Assembly: GCA_965153455.1 (NCBI GenBank)
Contig: OZ234500.1
Location: 13,844,557 to 13,908,556, forward strand
DNA from: Sphagnum compactum
Taxonomy: Eukaryota > Bryophyta > Sphagnopsida > Sphagnales
Reading direction: 5' to 3'
Length of the DNA stretch: 64,000 nt
Positions 37,291-50,600 of this stretch are shown piece by piece (position 1 is the first letter of the stretch; the number at the start of each line of letters is the position of its first letter). Under the pieces are notes generated by a model. The model was not told the DNA's origin, ran no database searches, and was given only the letters and a program-made list of their open reading frames with translations. The translations under genes were made by a program, and so were the position numbers.

Positions 37291-40200
37291 ACACCTTAAA
37301 CATTGAATCCCAACTCTTGAAATGAAAATTCATCCATGGAGTTTTAAGGATATAACTCTTTGACTTTCAAACAGTTTTTGCACTTCATGTAAAAATATTT
37401 CTCACTTTCTTAAACTCACCGTCCACAAAATTTTCCTTGAACGCCTTTTTAAATGTTTAACATAAAAAGATATAACAATGATGGATGACTTCATTTATGA
37501 ATGACAAATTATATGATGATGAATGAGTTTCATCCATTATCAATGAAAAGTGAACAATCACAAAATGAACCTAATCCATTATACAAGATGTTTTATTTTC
37601 ATAATTAAATCCAAAACTTGTGTTATATGTTCTCTGTTAGGGTTGGTTATTGGATGCAATATGTGACAATATTATAATAAAAAAAAGGAAGTAATGCCAT
37701 AATAAAACATAAATCAACAAACAAACAAAATAGGTTTGATTTTCATGTCACCAAGAATAAGGAATAGTTTTTCAATATGTGAATTACGAAGGACTATGTG
37801 GTTGTAGACCTTTTGCATAGTGTCCTAAGGAATGAAGCTTATTTCTTCATTAAATCAAATGATTAAAACTAGAAAAGTACCTTCACGCCATATGGAAGCG
37901 AAACTTTTGTTATTGCCAAATCAATTAAAGTGCACCTAACATGAATTAGATTGATGACTTAGAACAAAAAGGTCATATGGAAGGAAGCCAATGATAATAT
38001 TCTTCGAAAAATTGACCAAGGGAAGTTATTTCCATTTCTTTCAAAATAACATGTAAAAAACTAATGTGCAATTTAATGAAACAAAAATTCACTCCAATGT
38101 AAATGAGGTGCCCAAAATTGGTTATGACAATATATCTTAAATGTATTCAAAATATTCCCCATTATAATAGAATATTCTTATCCCTAGGAAAATTGATCGT
38201 GTTTAAAGTAGGGTTCATCTTCAACAGTCTGATGATCCTCATTAAGTGATGGTTTCCATGTCACCCTTTCAACTTCTTTTTAGTTCCTTTACACCATTCC
38301 CAATGTTTGTTTTTACACAAGCACCTACTTTGGTTTTTGGATGTGACCCTAAAAGAATCCAAATTTGTGGGACATGATTGTTTGAAAATTTCCAATTTTG
38401 GGACATGTAAAACTTCATAAGGATCTATTCAAGCAAAACATTAGGCATTTATTCAAATAAATAACAATTGGTATACATTTATTTGAGGTCTATCATGGTT
38501 TTTTTCTAGTTTTTTTTGGAGTGATTTCTTCTCCTCTTTTGAGCTAAATGACCTAGAACTAGTTGAATAACTAATTATTGAACATAACATATTGCATTGT
38601 TCCAAGAAGAGGTAGATGTTTCAATCATTATAGCTATATTAAGTTGTTGGATAGCTCTTCTACACCTTGGAACACTAGATTGGGGTAAAGATACCAATTG
38701 TGCACAACATATGTATGAAAATTCCCCAATCTAAAATGCAAGGCAATAATTAAAATATCTTATGCACAAACCCACCAACCCTGCACATACAACTTCACAC
38801 TTGAAAGTCCTTTTCAAGCTATGCAAGTTTGGTTGGTGCTTCCCTCTTTTTCTTTTTCCTTCCTTAATTATATCAACCAAGTTTTAAAATGATTGACTTC
38901 CCAAGAATCTCATCACAAATATAGTAATAATGAGGAACTCATAGTAGTCGAAATCCCCATAATCATGATGGTATATAAATTTTATGTATTTTGCGACTCA
39001 TGCATTTCACTAATTTTGTGCGCTTTAACTTCTATGCATCCAAGTCACAACTCCCATGTTGCTCGTGGTTTGGGTAGTCAAAAGGTGAATCCTAGGAAAA
39101 ATCAAGCCTTCTTCCAATCCTATTGACAACCTAACAACATTTTTAATAGATTTTCCAACAATATGGTGCCAAATTGACTTCGGAAGTAAGGTATTACATT
39201 GGTAGGTATTGATTTTTGTCATTGATAGATGATAAAAATTAATTTGAATTTTCAGACTTGTCATAATTTTTCCATTGTGTTTGTGGACATGTCCAATTTT
39301 TTTATTATCAGTTTTGGGGCAAGTTCCATTTTTTTTCATAAATCATTTTGGCCTCTGGGATGTAACACACTAAACAACTATGTAAATACGACCGAACCAC
39401 TACAGACTTGAAAAAAGGCACTACAATTGCAACACTCGAGTCCCATGTGTCAAGGTAAAGCAAATGTGTCCCCAATGGTCTATTGACATAGAAACAAATT
39501 TGTTCACCATGGTGAAAAAAAATTCTACACACCAAATTGAGGTGGAACATTCAAGGGTTGAATCTTGCATGAATCATGTTTATTAATGTTACATCTACAA
39601 GCGAAAGTGCAAGGCACATGAAAATATTGGAAAGCACAAAGAGTACAAAAACTTTGAGAGGTAAATACAATTGCAAACACTTTGAAAACATGAAGGAATG
39701 TGCAAAACACCAAAAGAGCTTAGGATACCTGGGCCTTTGCTGCTCCCAGTGGGGGGATAATCTAACTGACCACAGTAAATCTATTTACAGTGCACACAAA
39801 CTCTCAAATAGAACTAGTACCACCCCTGGGTTATGGGTATGGGTGGAGATGCTCTTACAAAGCACAATGGAGGGGTACGCTGGGTCTTACTTGGGCAGGT
39901 GCCAAGAACTATTATGTACAGATTCATTCTGCAAAATCCACAAAACCATTTTGCGAATCCACATGAAAACCATTACTTAATGGTGCATGCCAGATACAGG
40001 CTATTGTGCCCATTCCGCTGCCTGTTTGGCAATTCGAGTAGTTCAGGATTGCCCAAATTTCTCAGAGGTATCTCCCCAGGTGCAATGGTCTGTACCAAGC
40101 ATGTTCCATAGTACATTCCCTATAGACCAATCACTGCACATTTCCACCTTCAACACAGTTGGTGATAGTATGTTTGTCTTTTTTGCAGGAAAAAGGCAGA

Positions 40201-41241
40201 GTTCAAATTACAGCTAGTGATGGGAAGTTTGTTTTTCTTGCTAGTAATGAGGCACTAATTAAAAATTACACTCAGTGATAGTACATTTGTTTATTGTAGC
40301 AGTTAAAAGGTACAATTAAACTGAAGTTGTATTTCCTTCAAATGGAGTCTAATTATTGTATGAAATAAGTTTAGTAATCTTTGGAACATGGCTGTAATCC
40401 AATGAATCTTTTATTCTCAAAGGCACTGAAACAAGTTAGTTCTAAACAAAATAGATGTCTCTGTTAAATATGACTACCTTCTCTGCCTCCACCTCATGAA
40501 ATATTGTAACAGGCATGTATCTCCACTGGAATTAGTATCCCTTTGAAGGGCAGAGCCCGACCTTTGAAATTCAAGGCCTGATCACAATCAATTTTGAAGT
40601 TCCAATACAGATAGTCGTAAGTACTGTATCTTTTTCTTTCTGGGAGCAAGCATGTACAGGTGAGCCAACTCTTGTTTATCCAACCAAACATGGGATAACT
40701 TCCAGTGCCAGAGATGTCCTACAATCTTCTTCATACCAACACAGATCTAGTTCAAACCTAATATTAGCTTGTTTTAGTTTTAAGCCTGAAGAAAGTGTGC
40801 ACAGTAGATCTAACAAAGAACAGGCTAGTTTTACAAACAAATCAGCAAACGCTTTGGCAAAGTATACTCCAGACTTAGCATTTTCCCACAATTTTCTCTC
40901 ACTAGATCTCTGCAGGAAAGCTGTAAATTGAAGCTCATTTGAAAACACATTTTACATGAATGTCAGATTTTACAAAAAATGTAATAGCACAAAATGTTGT
41001 CCACAAGAAGTGTCTTTCCTGTTTATTCAGGATCTCATTGAAATCCTGGTCAAATAGGGTTTCTCAAAATTGGCTGTTTTGCAGGCAAGCAGAACTATTA
41101 TTCATATTTGTTGGTGAGTGTATCATTATGGAGATGTCATGTTGATGCATCCACTCACATTCCTGCTCACAGAGCCAAGGCTATTATTGACTTAACACTT
41201 CCAAAAAATGGGTTGGATAAGAGGCATGGAGCCAGGTAACC
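37291..41241. other. Intergenic DNA downstream of XTH gene 3
   Basis: AT-rich to about 39.5 kb, then more mixed towards the gene. No coding region is recognised. A 90-codon minus-strand frame at 40676-40948 begins with GTG, not ATG, and has no known motif. The last few hundred bases before 41242 should hold the 3' UTR of XTH gene 3, which is on the minus strand. Confidence 0.4.
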
Positions 41242-43272
41242 CTATGAACCATACCAGTTCTTGAAACATTCCGGTGGTACAATTGGATACCTAACTTTGT
41301 CGTTGCAGTAGTCATAATAAACATAGTTCCTTTGCACATACTTCAAAGTCGTGATCTGTTCTGGAGTTAGGTATTGATAATGTTGTGCATTCCACCAAGC
41401 ATCAACTGGACCAGCAGCACAATAAGAAATATCATTGTTGGCCACCAAGCATCCGTCAACCCCAAATCCCTGGTAAGATGCAACAAAAGGTTGATATGCC
41501 CAGTCGATAGGGTATTTTCCTCCTTGTGTGGCCCAGATGCTCCCATCCCAGACAGCAGCAAGAATTGGCATTGGTTGTGAATTGAGATATGGCACCCCTA
41601 TTGCCTCATTGTTCCTGAAGACACGGATTGGTGTGTCGTCCACAAAGAATCTGCAGTCCACCAAATGCATCATTGCTAAGGTGGGATGGGCATCGAAGTC
41701 CTTCCTAAAGACAAGCAAGCAAACTACCTTAAAACGCTCATACTTTATATATATATATCTGCAGGCTCTGATAGAAATCTCAGCATCAAACAAAATGTCT
41801 AGGGTACTGTTGATGACCAGATCAAAATGACTGCAAAAAATGCACACGGAAGTGATTGGCTACAGAGCTCATCTCCAGATTGTTGCCATGAGATCGGTGC
41901 AACCAAATGCATCATTGGTAAGTTGAAATGAGCAAAGAAGCCCTTCCTAAAGACAAGCTGAGACTACCTTAAAGCTCATACTGTGTATCTATCTGCTGCC
42001 TCTGATAGCTATTATCAGCATGAAACAAAATGCCTCCGGTTCTACTGTTGACAAGACCGAAATGACTGCTAAAATGCACATGCAAGTGATTCGCTACAGT
42101 ATTCGTGATGTGCTTTTTTGCTGGCTTCAGATTGTTGCCATCAGGTTCCAAGTTACTGTCCCAATACCAGATCACTTTTATTTGGATCCAAGGCCAGGAT
42201 GTCTTACGTAATGAGTTCCCTCGTCCAGCGAAGGGTGTAGCTATGAAACTCTGCTGTGGGGTCGAACCACAGGTTGATCCGCTGCTCCCGGTTCCCAACT
42301 CCATGGGCAAACACGTTCGTCTGCAGCGAGTACGGTTGGCCGCTTACATTCCCCAGAAACTCGAAGTCCAATTCGTCATGTGCATCTCCTGAGGACGCAA
42401 GCTGCACATGGATAATTGCAACAATAGTAACCAAGTTAGAAATCGACGCTACTATTCTGGAATGCGTTCATCGACTGGAAACTAGAGACAGTAGTCTTAA
42501 GAATGCCCAGAACGTGAGGAGATTGAATGTGATTCATCTCAAGCGTTCCTGAAACTGTCTATTTTCAAACCCGGGCTGTTGCTTCAAACTTAGAATCTTC
42601 TGCCAGCCTCGGTTATTTCCCTTCGCTTCGCTCCTTGCCACGCAGAAATGCAAAAAAGCTAGATTGCCATGACTTGCGACATGCCCAAGACAAAGGACTG
42701 TTTTATATTGGAAAACTAGCTATTAAACTCTTATTGAAAAAGTTGTATGAAGGCTTACGAAGAAAGTGGTAACGGTGCCTGCAGAATAGCCAGGGGCGAG
42801 CTTGATGTTGAAGCCGATAGATCCGAACAAATAAGAGCTCTTTGATGCGAATGTAGCAGCTGCACATTTCCAACACAGGGTTTGCCTCATGGTAAGGACT
42901 TCCAAGCGGATAAATCTTTAGTACTAAAAGGACTCTCGTGAGGAATTGCAACCCACTCCTGCTCAATCCTGCTAGATTATTATGGTCAGAAGACTGAAAC
43001 TTTTCGCTGCATCTCCACAGTTCAATAACGCAAACTATCAAGGGTTGAAGAGTGGACCAAAGCCCAAATTGTCTATTACTTGAATATTCGACGAGAGCCA
43101 AATTGACAACCTGCCCGCCATCCAAGACTTGAGCGTGATTGCCGTCGCTGGTGACTACAAAATTCGCGTCGAATGAAACAGGAAACTCAGCTGCACGACA
43201 CACAACTGCCAGAAAGGCGGCTGCTACAAAACCAAGCACCAGTAATGACCGGATTCCCGTGAACTTCGCCAT
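41242..43272 (-). CDS. Xyloglucan endotransglucosylase/hydrolase (XTH), gene 3 of 3
   Basis: Secreted GH16 cell-wall enzyme acting on xyloglucan. Exons in transcription order: 43272-43080, 42859-42759, 42401-42208 and 41650-41242, with GT-AG introns of 220, 357 and 557 bp in phases 1, 0 and 2. The product is 298 residues. The start ATG at 43272 has A at -3 and G at +4. The frame extends upstream only to a GTG, which is not expected to initiate. A signal peptide of about 27 residues ([19 protein letters not shown]) follows. Residues 106-115 are [10 protein letters not shown] with E108 and E112, then the sequon N116-[28 protein letters not shown] and a C-terminal [18 protein letters not shown] with WW upstream complete the fold. 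The segment before the catalytic exon is atypical: LVEYSTATF stands where LDxxSGxGF is usual. Its introns are longer than in genes 1 and 2. Confidence 0.93.
41660..42150. repeat. Tandem duplication within intron 3 of XTH gene 3
   Basis: ACCAAATGCATCATTG...CTTCCTAAAGACAAGC...CTACCTTAAA starts near 41669 and again near 41901. Both copies continue through CTCTGATAG, CATCAAACAAAATG / CATGAAACAAAATG and GCACA to AGATTGTTGCCATCAG / AGATTGTTGCCATGAG. The period is about 235-240 bp. The inner copy abuts the exon 4 acceptor. This duplication largely accounts for the greater length of this intron. Confidence 0.8.
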
Positions 43273-43352
43273 TCTTGCTGTCGATCGAACTCCGGCTTGG
43301 AGAATGCCAAACACAGCTACTCCTCTTCGCAGCTCGCAAACGGATCAGCTAA

Positions 43353-43367
43353 TATTTATTTAAATAT
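43353..43367 (-). promoter_or_regulatory. Probable TATA box of XTH gene 3
   Basis: The minus strand reads ATATTTAAATAAATA about 80-95 bp upstream of the ATG at 43272. It would give a leader of roughly 55 nt with no upstream ATG. AT-rich motifs are common here, so the call rests mostly on its position. Confidence 0.4.
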
Positions 43368-46300
43368 CTCGCCATATACTTATAATCTCGTAAAAGATTA
43401 CGAAAGTCTACTTGCCAACCAAAGTTGCAGATTCGTTACTGATGATCAGGACCGAAGAAGAGCGAAGAAGAGCAACGATCGTGCAATGCAATGTCCCAGA
43501 GCAGAAGAGCTCTACTGTCTTACGAGAGGGATTGGGAGAGGACTGAGGGGAGTCGGAAGCTATATTGCAGCTGGGACAGAGTAAGGACAAACGACGAGTA
43601 GACTCGCGGCAACGGGGACTTCGTCGTGCAAAGAGGGTTGTAGACAGGCATCACAGATGGCATTCCGTAACAGACGAACAGTCAGGAACAGCTAGCGACT
43701 GCCGAACTTGAATTCTCTGGGCTGCATTCAGGCAGCCTGGAATATATAGGGCTCCAAATGAGACACATATGCACGATAATAGGCCAGTCCTTGTCCAAAT
43801 AGACGCCACAAGATAAGGACAAGCGATCATTAATGGAGGCCACCACCCTGTGTTTTGTTGGCGATTCCTCCATGTCAGGGTTTTCTTTCTTAATTCAATT
43901 TTGTTATATAGCGCCAAACTGGCGATTGTCCACAAGAAGGTAAATGAGCTAGATTTCTCTGTAGACCAGAATCCAGTGGTGTTTTTTTAATATAATTTTT
44001 GATGTTGCTCAAGTCGTTATCATATGTATATTTAGCCAACTTTGGCGATAGTTAAAATGTAAAAGTAGAAAATCTCAAGCACCGTTACTTATCGTAGGCC
44101 ACTATGACGATTTCTGGTGATTTTTTTTTTCTTTTTTTGGTGAATGTTTTCCGAAGTATGATTTGTGAAAGAATATGCTTTTCCAAAAACGTGTGTTGCA
44201 AAATAGCGAAAATCACCACAAAAAAATCATTGGACTAGATACACAAGTACAAATTATTAAGAATCTTTTTATATTCTGGCTATCTGCAGGAACTTATTGT
44301 AGAAACTTGGCAATATAGGGTGGGGTCAGTTTCTTCACAAAAATCCTTTGTATGTGTTGAAATCATATTTTTCAGGTGCGAAAATTCACCAAAATTCATC
44401 AACATAAGTTCTTTTTTGAGGTAGACTTCTCATAATTCTTTCTTTCTGCCTTTTCCTCAAATTACAAACTTTGTCTCACAAAAGTTGGATTCAATTTCTT
44501 GATATCTAGTGTTGGAAAACTCTCCCAACAAGTGTTTTTTTTGTGGCGAAATTGCACTCATTGGTGAAAAAAAAAGGGGGCGGAGGGGGGCGGGGGCACA
44601 CCTTGTACAAAGGACTTTTTTGGGGAAAGAATACCAAATCCGCCATATTTCGAGGGGGAGAACAGTAGAAATCGCCCTATTTAGACCACAGGTTCTTTCA
44701 TGTCAAAAAAAACTCTACTCTTTTCTCTGATCCGTAGCCAAATTTGGCTAAACTCCTCTTGTGGATAATTGCCCAGCCACCTACCTCTCAAAATTGAAAA
44801 CAAAAGCCCTGGCTCACAACTGCATCACCAAACTTTCTATTATGTCCCACAACTAAATTAGCTACACGAATTCAAATTCAATGCTCAAGTGCAAACAAGG
44901 TCCTGGAATTCTGCCTTAAATTCTTGCATCTCGTTTGTAGGCAGGTACATGGGAAGGTGCTGTTACATTGATGTTGACAGCACCAATTTTCAGACACACC
45001 TAGAGGTGTAATGTAGACGTGTCACAAAAGCAATCAAGTGTCAATAATAGTGTAGTGCTAAAAGACCAGCCTTCTTTGAACCACTCCACTTGAAAATTTT
45101 CATCTTCGTGCAAATGGATAATAACGTTAGTAGGCTAGCTGTTTATTAGTTTTGAATCAACGGATGCATAAAGTTTGAGTATCATTAAATTGAATCTGTT
45201 TAAATCAGAAGTTTGCGTGTCATTAAGTTGAGCATGATAAATTATATATTTGGGTCATCAATTACCCATCAGCAGAACGGAATATTTATGAGCATTATAG
45301 TCCCAGTGATATTCATGAATCATGATACATTCGCATCAGTGACAGCCAAGTGTCCACTGTCGAGTCTCGACCAGTCATGAAGAGAAGGGAGTTATGCAGT
45401 GCATGAACTGGCTGTGAGTGTACTCCACGCATTGCAAGGCAGATAATTATAATGTATTTGAATGGCTTCTGCTGTCGAGTCACACAAAATCTTAAATTGA
45501 AAATTTCTTGGGAATTTAAGAACCTTGCATGTCGCACTGGTTACGAAAGTGCTTTCAAGTTTCGACATTACTGGTACATTGGCAAATTTTGAAACAACTG
45601 GCGGGACCAAAACTTGAGGTTCGGGAGCTGACTGGGGTGCATGTCTGTATGCATTGGCTGCCTTGTGAAAGTACAGAGGGTTGTGTTAGGTGAACTACAA
45701 ACCCATGGGCTTTATCACGTGTAAACACCACAGCTGCGCGGTGGTGCGGCAGCAACAAGACGGGATGCAGTCTTTACAACTTTAGTAAAGCTCGTGGAGA
45801 GGGTAGGCGAGCTTTCCTAAAACAATTCATCCTGTAACGTGACATCCCAATACACTATTAAAAAACAAACTAGGTCTTTAGGTTATTCTTTTGCCTGCAG
45901 AACAGTGTGTTTTTTTTGAAAGGATTCTTGAAAGTGGTCCTATTGAAACCCTGCCAAACTTTATAAGAAGAAAGCACCCAACAAAGGGAAAGGGTCCTAT
46001 TTGGTATTGTGTGCTTGAGCTAGTAACTCAGGTGGCTACACTCATATGCCTGGATTTTTAACTGGCTATACAGAAAAAAAATACAAATAACATATGGCTA
46101 TTTTTGCCCTTGGATGGGTGGTGTATTCGGCTATTTCAGGTTGCATTGTGTATTTGAAAAGTGACTATTTCAATTTTGACAAAAATTTGAATTTATGCTG
46201 TAGTAGAAAAACTTATGGAACCATTTGGTGAATCTTAGAAGATTGGAATGGCAGCCTGACCCCAAACCAAAAAAGAAAAAGTCATGACCAATGATCAAAG

Positions 46301-47280
46301 CTACTTGAATTACAGTTCACAATTTAAGGATTAAACACAAGCAATTTTCTACAAGTCCATAAAATTCAAGATAAAACCTGAAATCATATGAACAAATCAC
46401 AATGCATAAAAAAGAAATTGAAAAATCGTGTGAAGTAGTTGAACCCTTGTCCAAAGGACACTCCACCCAACGGTAGCACATCATTTTAACCTACAAGTCA
46501 CACATTAGTTTAGGGACACAAAGAAAACCGAATGGGACTCAAAGAGGGAGAAATTTACCAAAAGTTCAAATTGATCGGCATCATGGAAATTAGGGGTTGT
46601 TTGTCCAAGTGAGGCTTCAAGCCAACTTACATCAAGCTAAAAGACCTCTTCTTGTTTTTCATCAATCCAAGTTGTTAAGACATCGTTGTGAAAAAAAATA
46701 TTAACAATATAAAACAATTATGCAAATATACACACCACCAAATCCAAACATTCACAAAATCAATTTTGCAATTTGTTTTCATGAACATGAAGGTTGAGAA
46801 CATTCTTTCATCTTCCAAAAGTCCCATAATTTGAACTATAGCCAACTTTGCTATTTTTATGAACTCACAAAATCAAGAATGTAACAATGCATTGGAATAA
46901 CTAGGCATAATTGCATTTTATCACTACTAATAAAAATGAAATGGATCTAAAATTGTTTGCATTAACATTCAAAATTGAAAAATGCATTTAAAGAACTTTT
47001 TTTAAAATTATTGAAATACAATTTAACTACAAATCTAAATATATTTCCCAAGATATTTACAATAATTTTATTTTTTTTACTTAAACAAAAGGTGATCACA
47101 TTAAAGATGAAAAACCACAACAATCAAGTATTGTCATTTAAAACATTATGTTTTTATAAATTAATGTTTTCTTTTATTTTTGTGAGAGGGATTTTGAACC
47201 ATAATTTCTTCATTCCACCTTGTTTGCTTGAAATATGTCATATTTTGATATTCAATGTCACATGTGAAATGAAATCAGTA
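43368..47280. other. Upstream of XTH gene 3 and intergenic DNA
   Basis: The first 500 bp are mixed-composition promoter-proximal sequence. Positions about 43985-44225 are a dispersed repeat shared with 10540-10800. A G-rich run (GGGGGCGGAGGGGGGCGGGG) lies near 44575. No further gene was recognised. Confidence 0.4.
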
Positions 47281-47640
47281 ACATATACATAACATCGTAA
47301 TACAAAAGATATATAAATGTCCATCTTTTCAACTTAAACTAAATTAGTTTACAATTATAGTGCCATTAACAAAACTTATTTTTAATTAAAATGCAACATA
47401 CATAACATTGTAATGCAAAACATATCTAAATGTCCATCCTTTCAATTTAAATAAAACTAGTTTACAATTGTAATGCCACTAACATAACTTATTTTTAATT
47501 AAAATGCAACATACATAACATTGTAATGCAAAACATATCTAAATGTCCATCCTTTCAATTTAAATAAAACTAGTTTACAATTGTAATGCCACTAACATAA
47601 CTTATTTTATCATTAAAATGCAACATATATAACATTGATA
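47281..47640. repeat. Tandem array, about 3 copies of a ~114-bp AT-rich unit
   Basis: ATGCAACATA recurs at 47391, 47504 and 47618, and a diverged first copy starts with ACATATACATAACATCG at 47281. The spacing is 113-115 bp. Copies 2 and 3 are almost identical (AAACATATCTAAATGTCCAT, TTAAATAAAACTAGTTTAC), so at least one duplication is recent. Confidence 0.88.
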
Positions 47641-50600
47641 CAAACTAAATTATAATCAACTATAGTTGCATACAATGGTAGTATTCAAAATAAAATGCAT
47701 CACATACTTGGAGTATTGAGGTTAAAATTCACCATACCTTTGTTATTTTGGAATTTCTCTTCTTGCATGTATTGGTTTGGATTACTATACAACAAACAAC
47801 AACACATTGAATGACAATTATTAACAACCTACCAAATTATATAACATCACATGTACACATTCTTTAATTCAAAACTATATTTTTGAAACAAAACCACCAT
47901 TTTATTTTTGAAAAAACCTTTCAACCTCGAAGAACAAAAACAAAAACTTTCAAGGTCCTCCAATAACAAAAACAAGAACCTTCAACCTACAAGTTTTTAA
48001 ATAAATAAACAAACTTGTGACAACTTTTCAACTCTACTTCTAAACTAAAAAAAGATAAATCCTAATTATCCAGTGCATGACTTGATAACTGCATCACCAA
48101 AACTTGATTTAAAAAGGCACAAAAATTTTAGAGAAAATGATCTTCTCCTTTTTAGTTCATTTTGAGTTTTTGACAATAGGTATAAATGTTGAAGGTTGTT
48201 GATGCAATGGGAGATGTCTACTAACTTATTACTATATGTCACTTATTTAAGGGTTCCCACCCAAATTTCATATATGCAAATTTCAAATTTCAAATTCAAA
48301 TTTAATTGCATATTAATTGTTCACATGTTGGCTTGGCTAATTTGGTTATTTTGGGTCACATGTTTATTAGATGTTAATTGTTAAAAGGCTAACAACAAGG
48401 ACTAACAAATCCTAGTGTTATAATTATTTTATAGTTCATTTTGAATTTTTTTATACTCAGGATAGGCCCACTTGAATGAATTGACCTTTATCAATGAAAT
48501 AATTAGACATTTAGGGTATAAAACATTGAGGTATATATAAAGGCATATGCATATGTACACACTAATTGAATATGTAATATGATATACACATTGTTTTTAC
48601 TTTCACTTCAAAAATGAATTTTGTGGTTTGGCAAGTCTCTAATGTGACATGATGTTGTGAATTGTAATGTAATGAAAAAATGGTAATAAAAAATTTGAAT
48701 AATAATTGCAAAATAGTGAAAAAATAATACTTAAATATAGTGGCAACCTAGTGGCACAACTAGTTACAAACAAGTTGAAACTTCCATATATAATGGGTCA
48801 TGAAAATGCATACACGTGGCGTGATCATATTTGTTAAAGTTGTACATTAATTGTAAAATAAGTGTTGATTGGGTGTTACATTTACCCTAGTTGTAATGTA
48901 ATTATTGCATGTTATTAAAATGCAACTTGCAGACCAAATCACACATGATTGACTATAACTATATTATGATGTGTACATTTTATTATATAGATGTTTATTT
49001 TGCAAACCAATTATAGTACAATTCCCTAATTTTTTAAAATGAGATTTCATTTATTAATTCCTTATATTTATATGGGACAATTGTAACATAGTTGTATATT
49101 AATTGTTTGGAACTCTAGTTGTAGGGTAGTTTAATTGGATGGACATGATTTTTCATAATGAAAGGATCATCATTATTGAATTTTTCATATACTGTTAAAT
49201 CACATATTGACAAATAATTCAATGTATTAATCATAAAATATAGTTTATTGTGTTGAACCTGAATGAAGGAAATTTTCTTGAACCATATAATATGCAATTT
49301 TTTAATATTTTTAAATTGACTTTTTATTCAATGATCCTTTGGAGTATTAAAACCAATTAAGTAAAAGGAAATATTACACATAGTTTTATGTAAAGTTGCA
49401 TTCATGGTGATTGATTATGATTCATATTGTGTCAAAACCAATAACCTGTTATAATGACATATATTTTCTGATTAGATTTTCTTATTTAATGTAAACCCCT
49501 AGCTCCCATTATGGAACAACCTTGTAGTGAAATCATAAAACATTGGAAAAGTTGTGTCATGGTTGAAACCAATGTTGGGCATGTCATAAATATCAATATT
49601 GATATGAATTTTGAATATCATGGAGGATGCCTTAATTGTATAAGTTTTTTGCATTATGTAGGTAATACCATATATACCCCATATAATCGTGCATATGGAT
49701 TAAGGATGGTATTGCACCCACTTAAACTTGATTAAACAATAACATGATATTACAAGTGTTGGTCTATAATGAAGATTCATTACCCATAAATATTGGGAAT
49801 ACAAAGTTAGAATGTTAATTTCATTGGAATGTTGTTGGTATCAATGTACAATGGAATGGGTAGGGGTGTGAGAAATAGTGACTACTATGTGTAATTATAG
49901 TTTTATGTTGGTGTTTCAATCTTCCATCACTAGGTACATTTTCTTTGAAATTTTTTTAGGGGTACATTTTTTCATTGATTTTAAAGCGATAACAAAGTAA
50001 TTTGGATTTGTTAAGCTAATATCATTATTAATTTACAATGAACTAAAGACATCTTTGCGTTAAACTATTATAATCATAAATGGGCAAACCCATCCATGGG
50101 TGGTACCACTAATAATCACTTCACCAAAATTCAAGGAATGATGGACCCAATTTAATTTGATTAAAAAATTTGATTTTTAAAAACTGTGATTTCTTATCAA
50201 TAAATGTCAAGATGCATCATTTTAAATAAAATAAAATTTGGTTTATCCACTATAGTCACTAAGGTATGGCCCAAATTCTTGATTGAAACAAAAAAATGTA
50301 AATTACTACAAATTTGTAAACACGAATGCAATGGCCCTTTAAAACCTCCTAGTCTTGACCTTTGAAAATTGTTGAAATAATTGTGGTTGCAAACAATTGT
50401 TGAAACAATTGTGGTTGCCAACAATTGGTCAATGCCAATTTATTGTGTTTTCTATTTAATTACATTCCTGCAAGTAGGCCCTTGATTTTATGATAATAAT
50501 ACACAAAGTTGTTTAGATGCTTTTCTCCATGGTTTGAATTCCTTTTTAAAAAAAAACCAAAATTTGGGCTATTTCTGTATAGAAAGATATGCAAAACATG

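Noticed and set aside
40676-40948. 90-codon minus frame downstream of XTH gene 3
   Set aside because: It starts with GTG, has no recognised motif, and could lie in the 3' UTR of the XTH gene.
43273-43314. Longer N-terminus for XTH gene 3
   Set aside because: The extended frame begins with GTG. The ATG at 43272 has a strong context and directly precedes the signal peptide.
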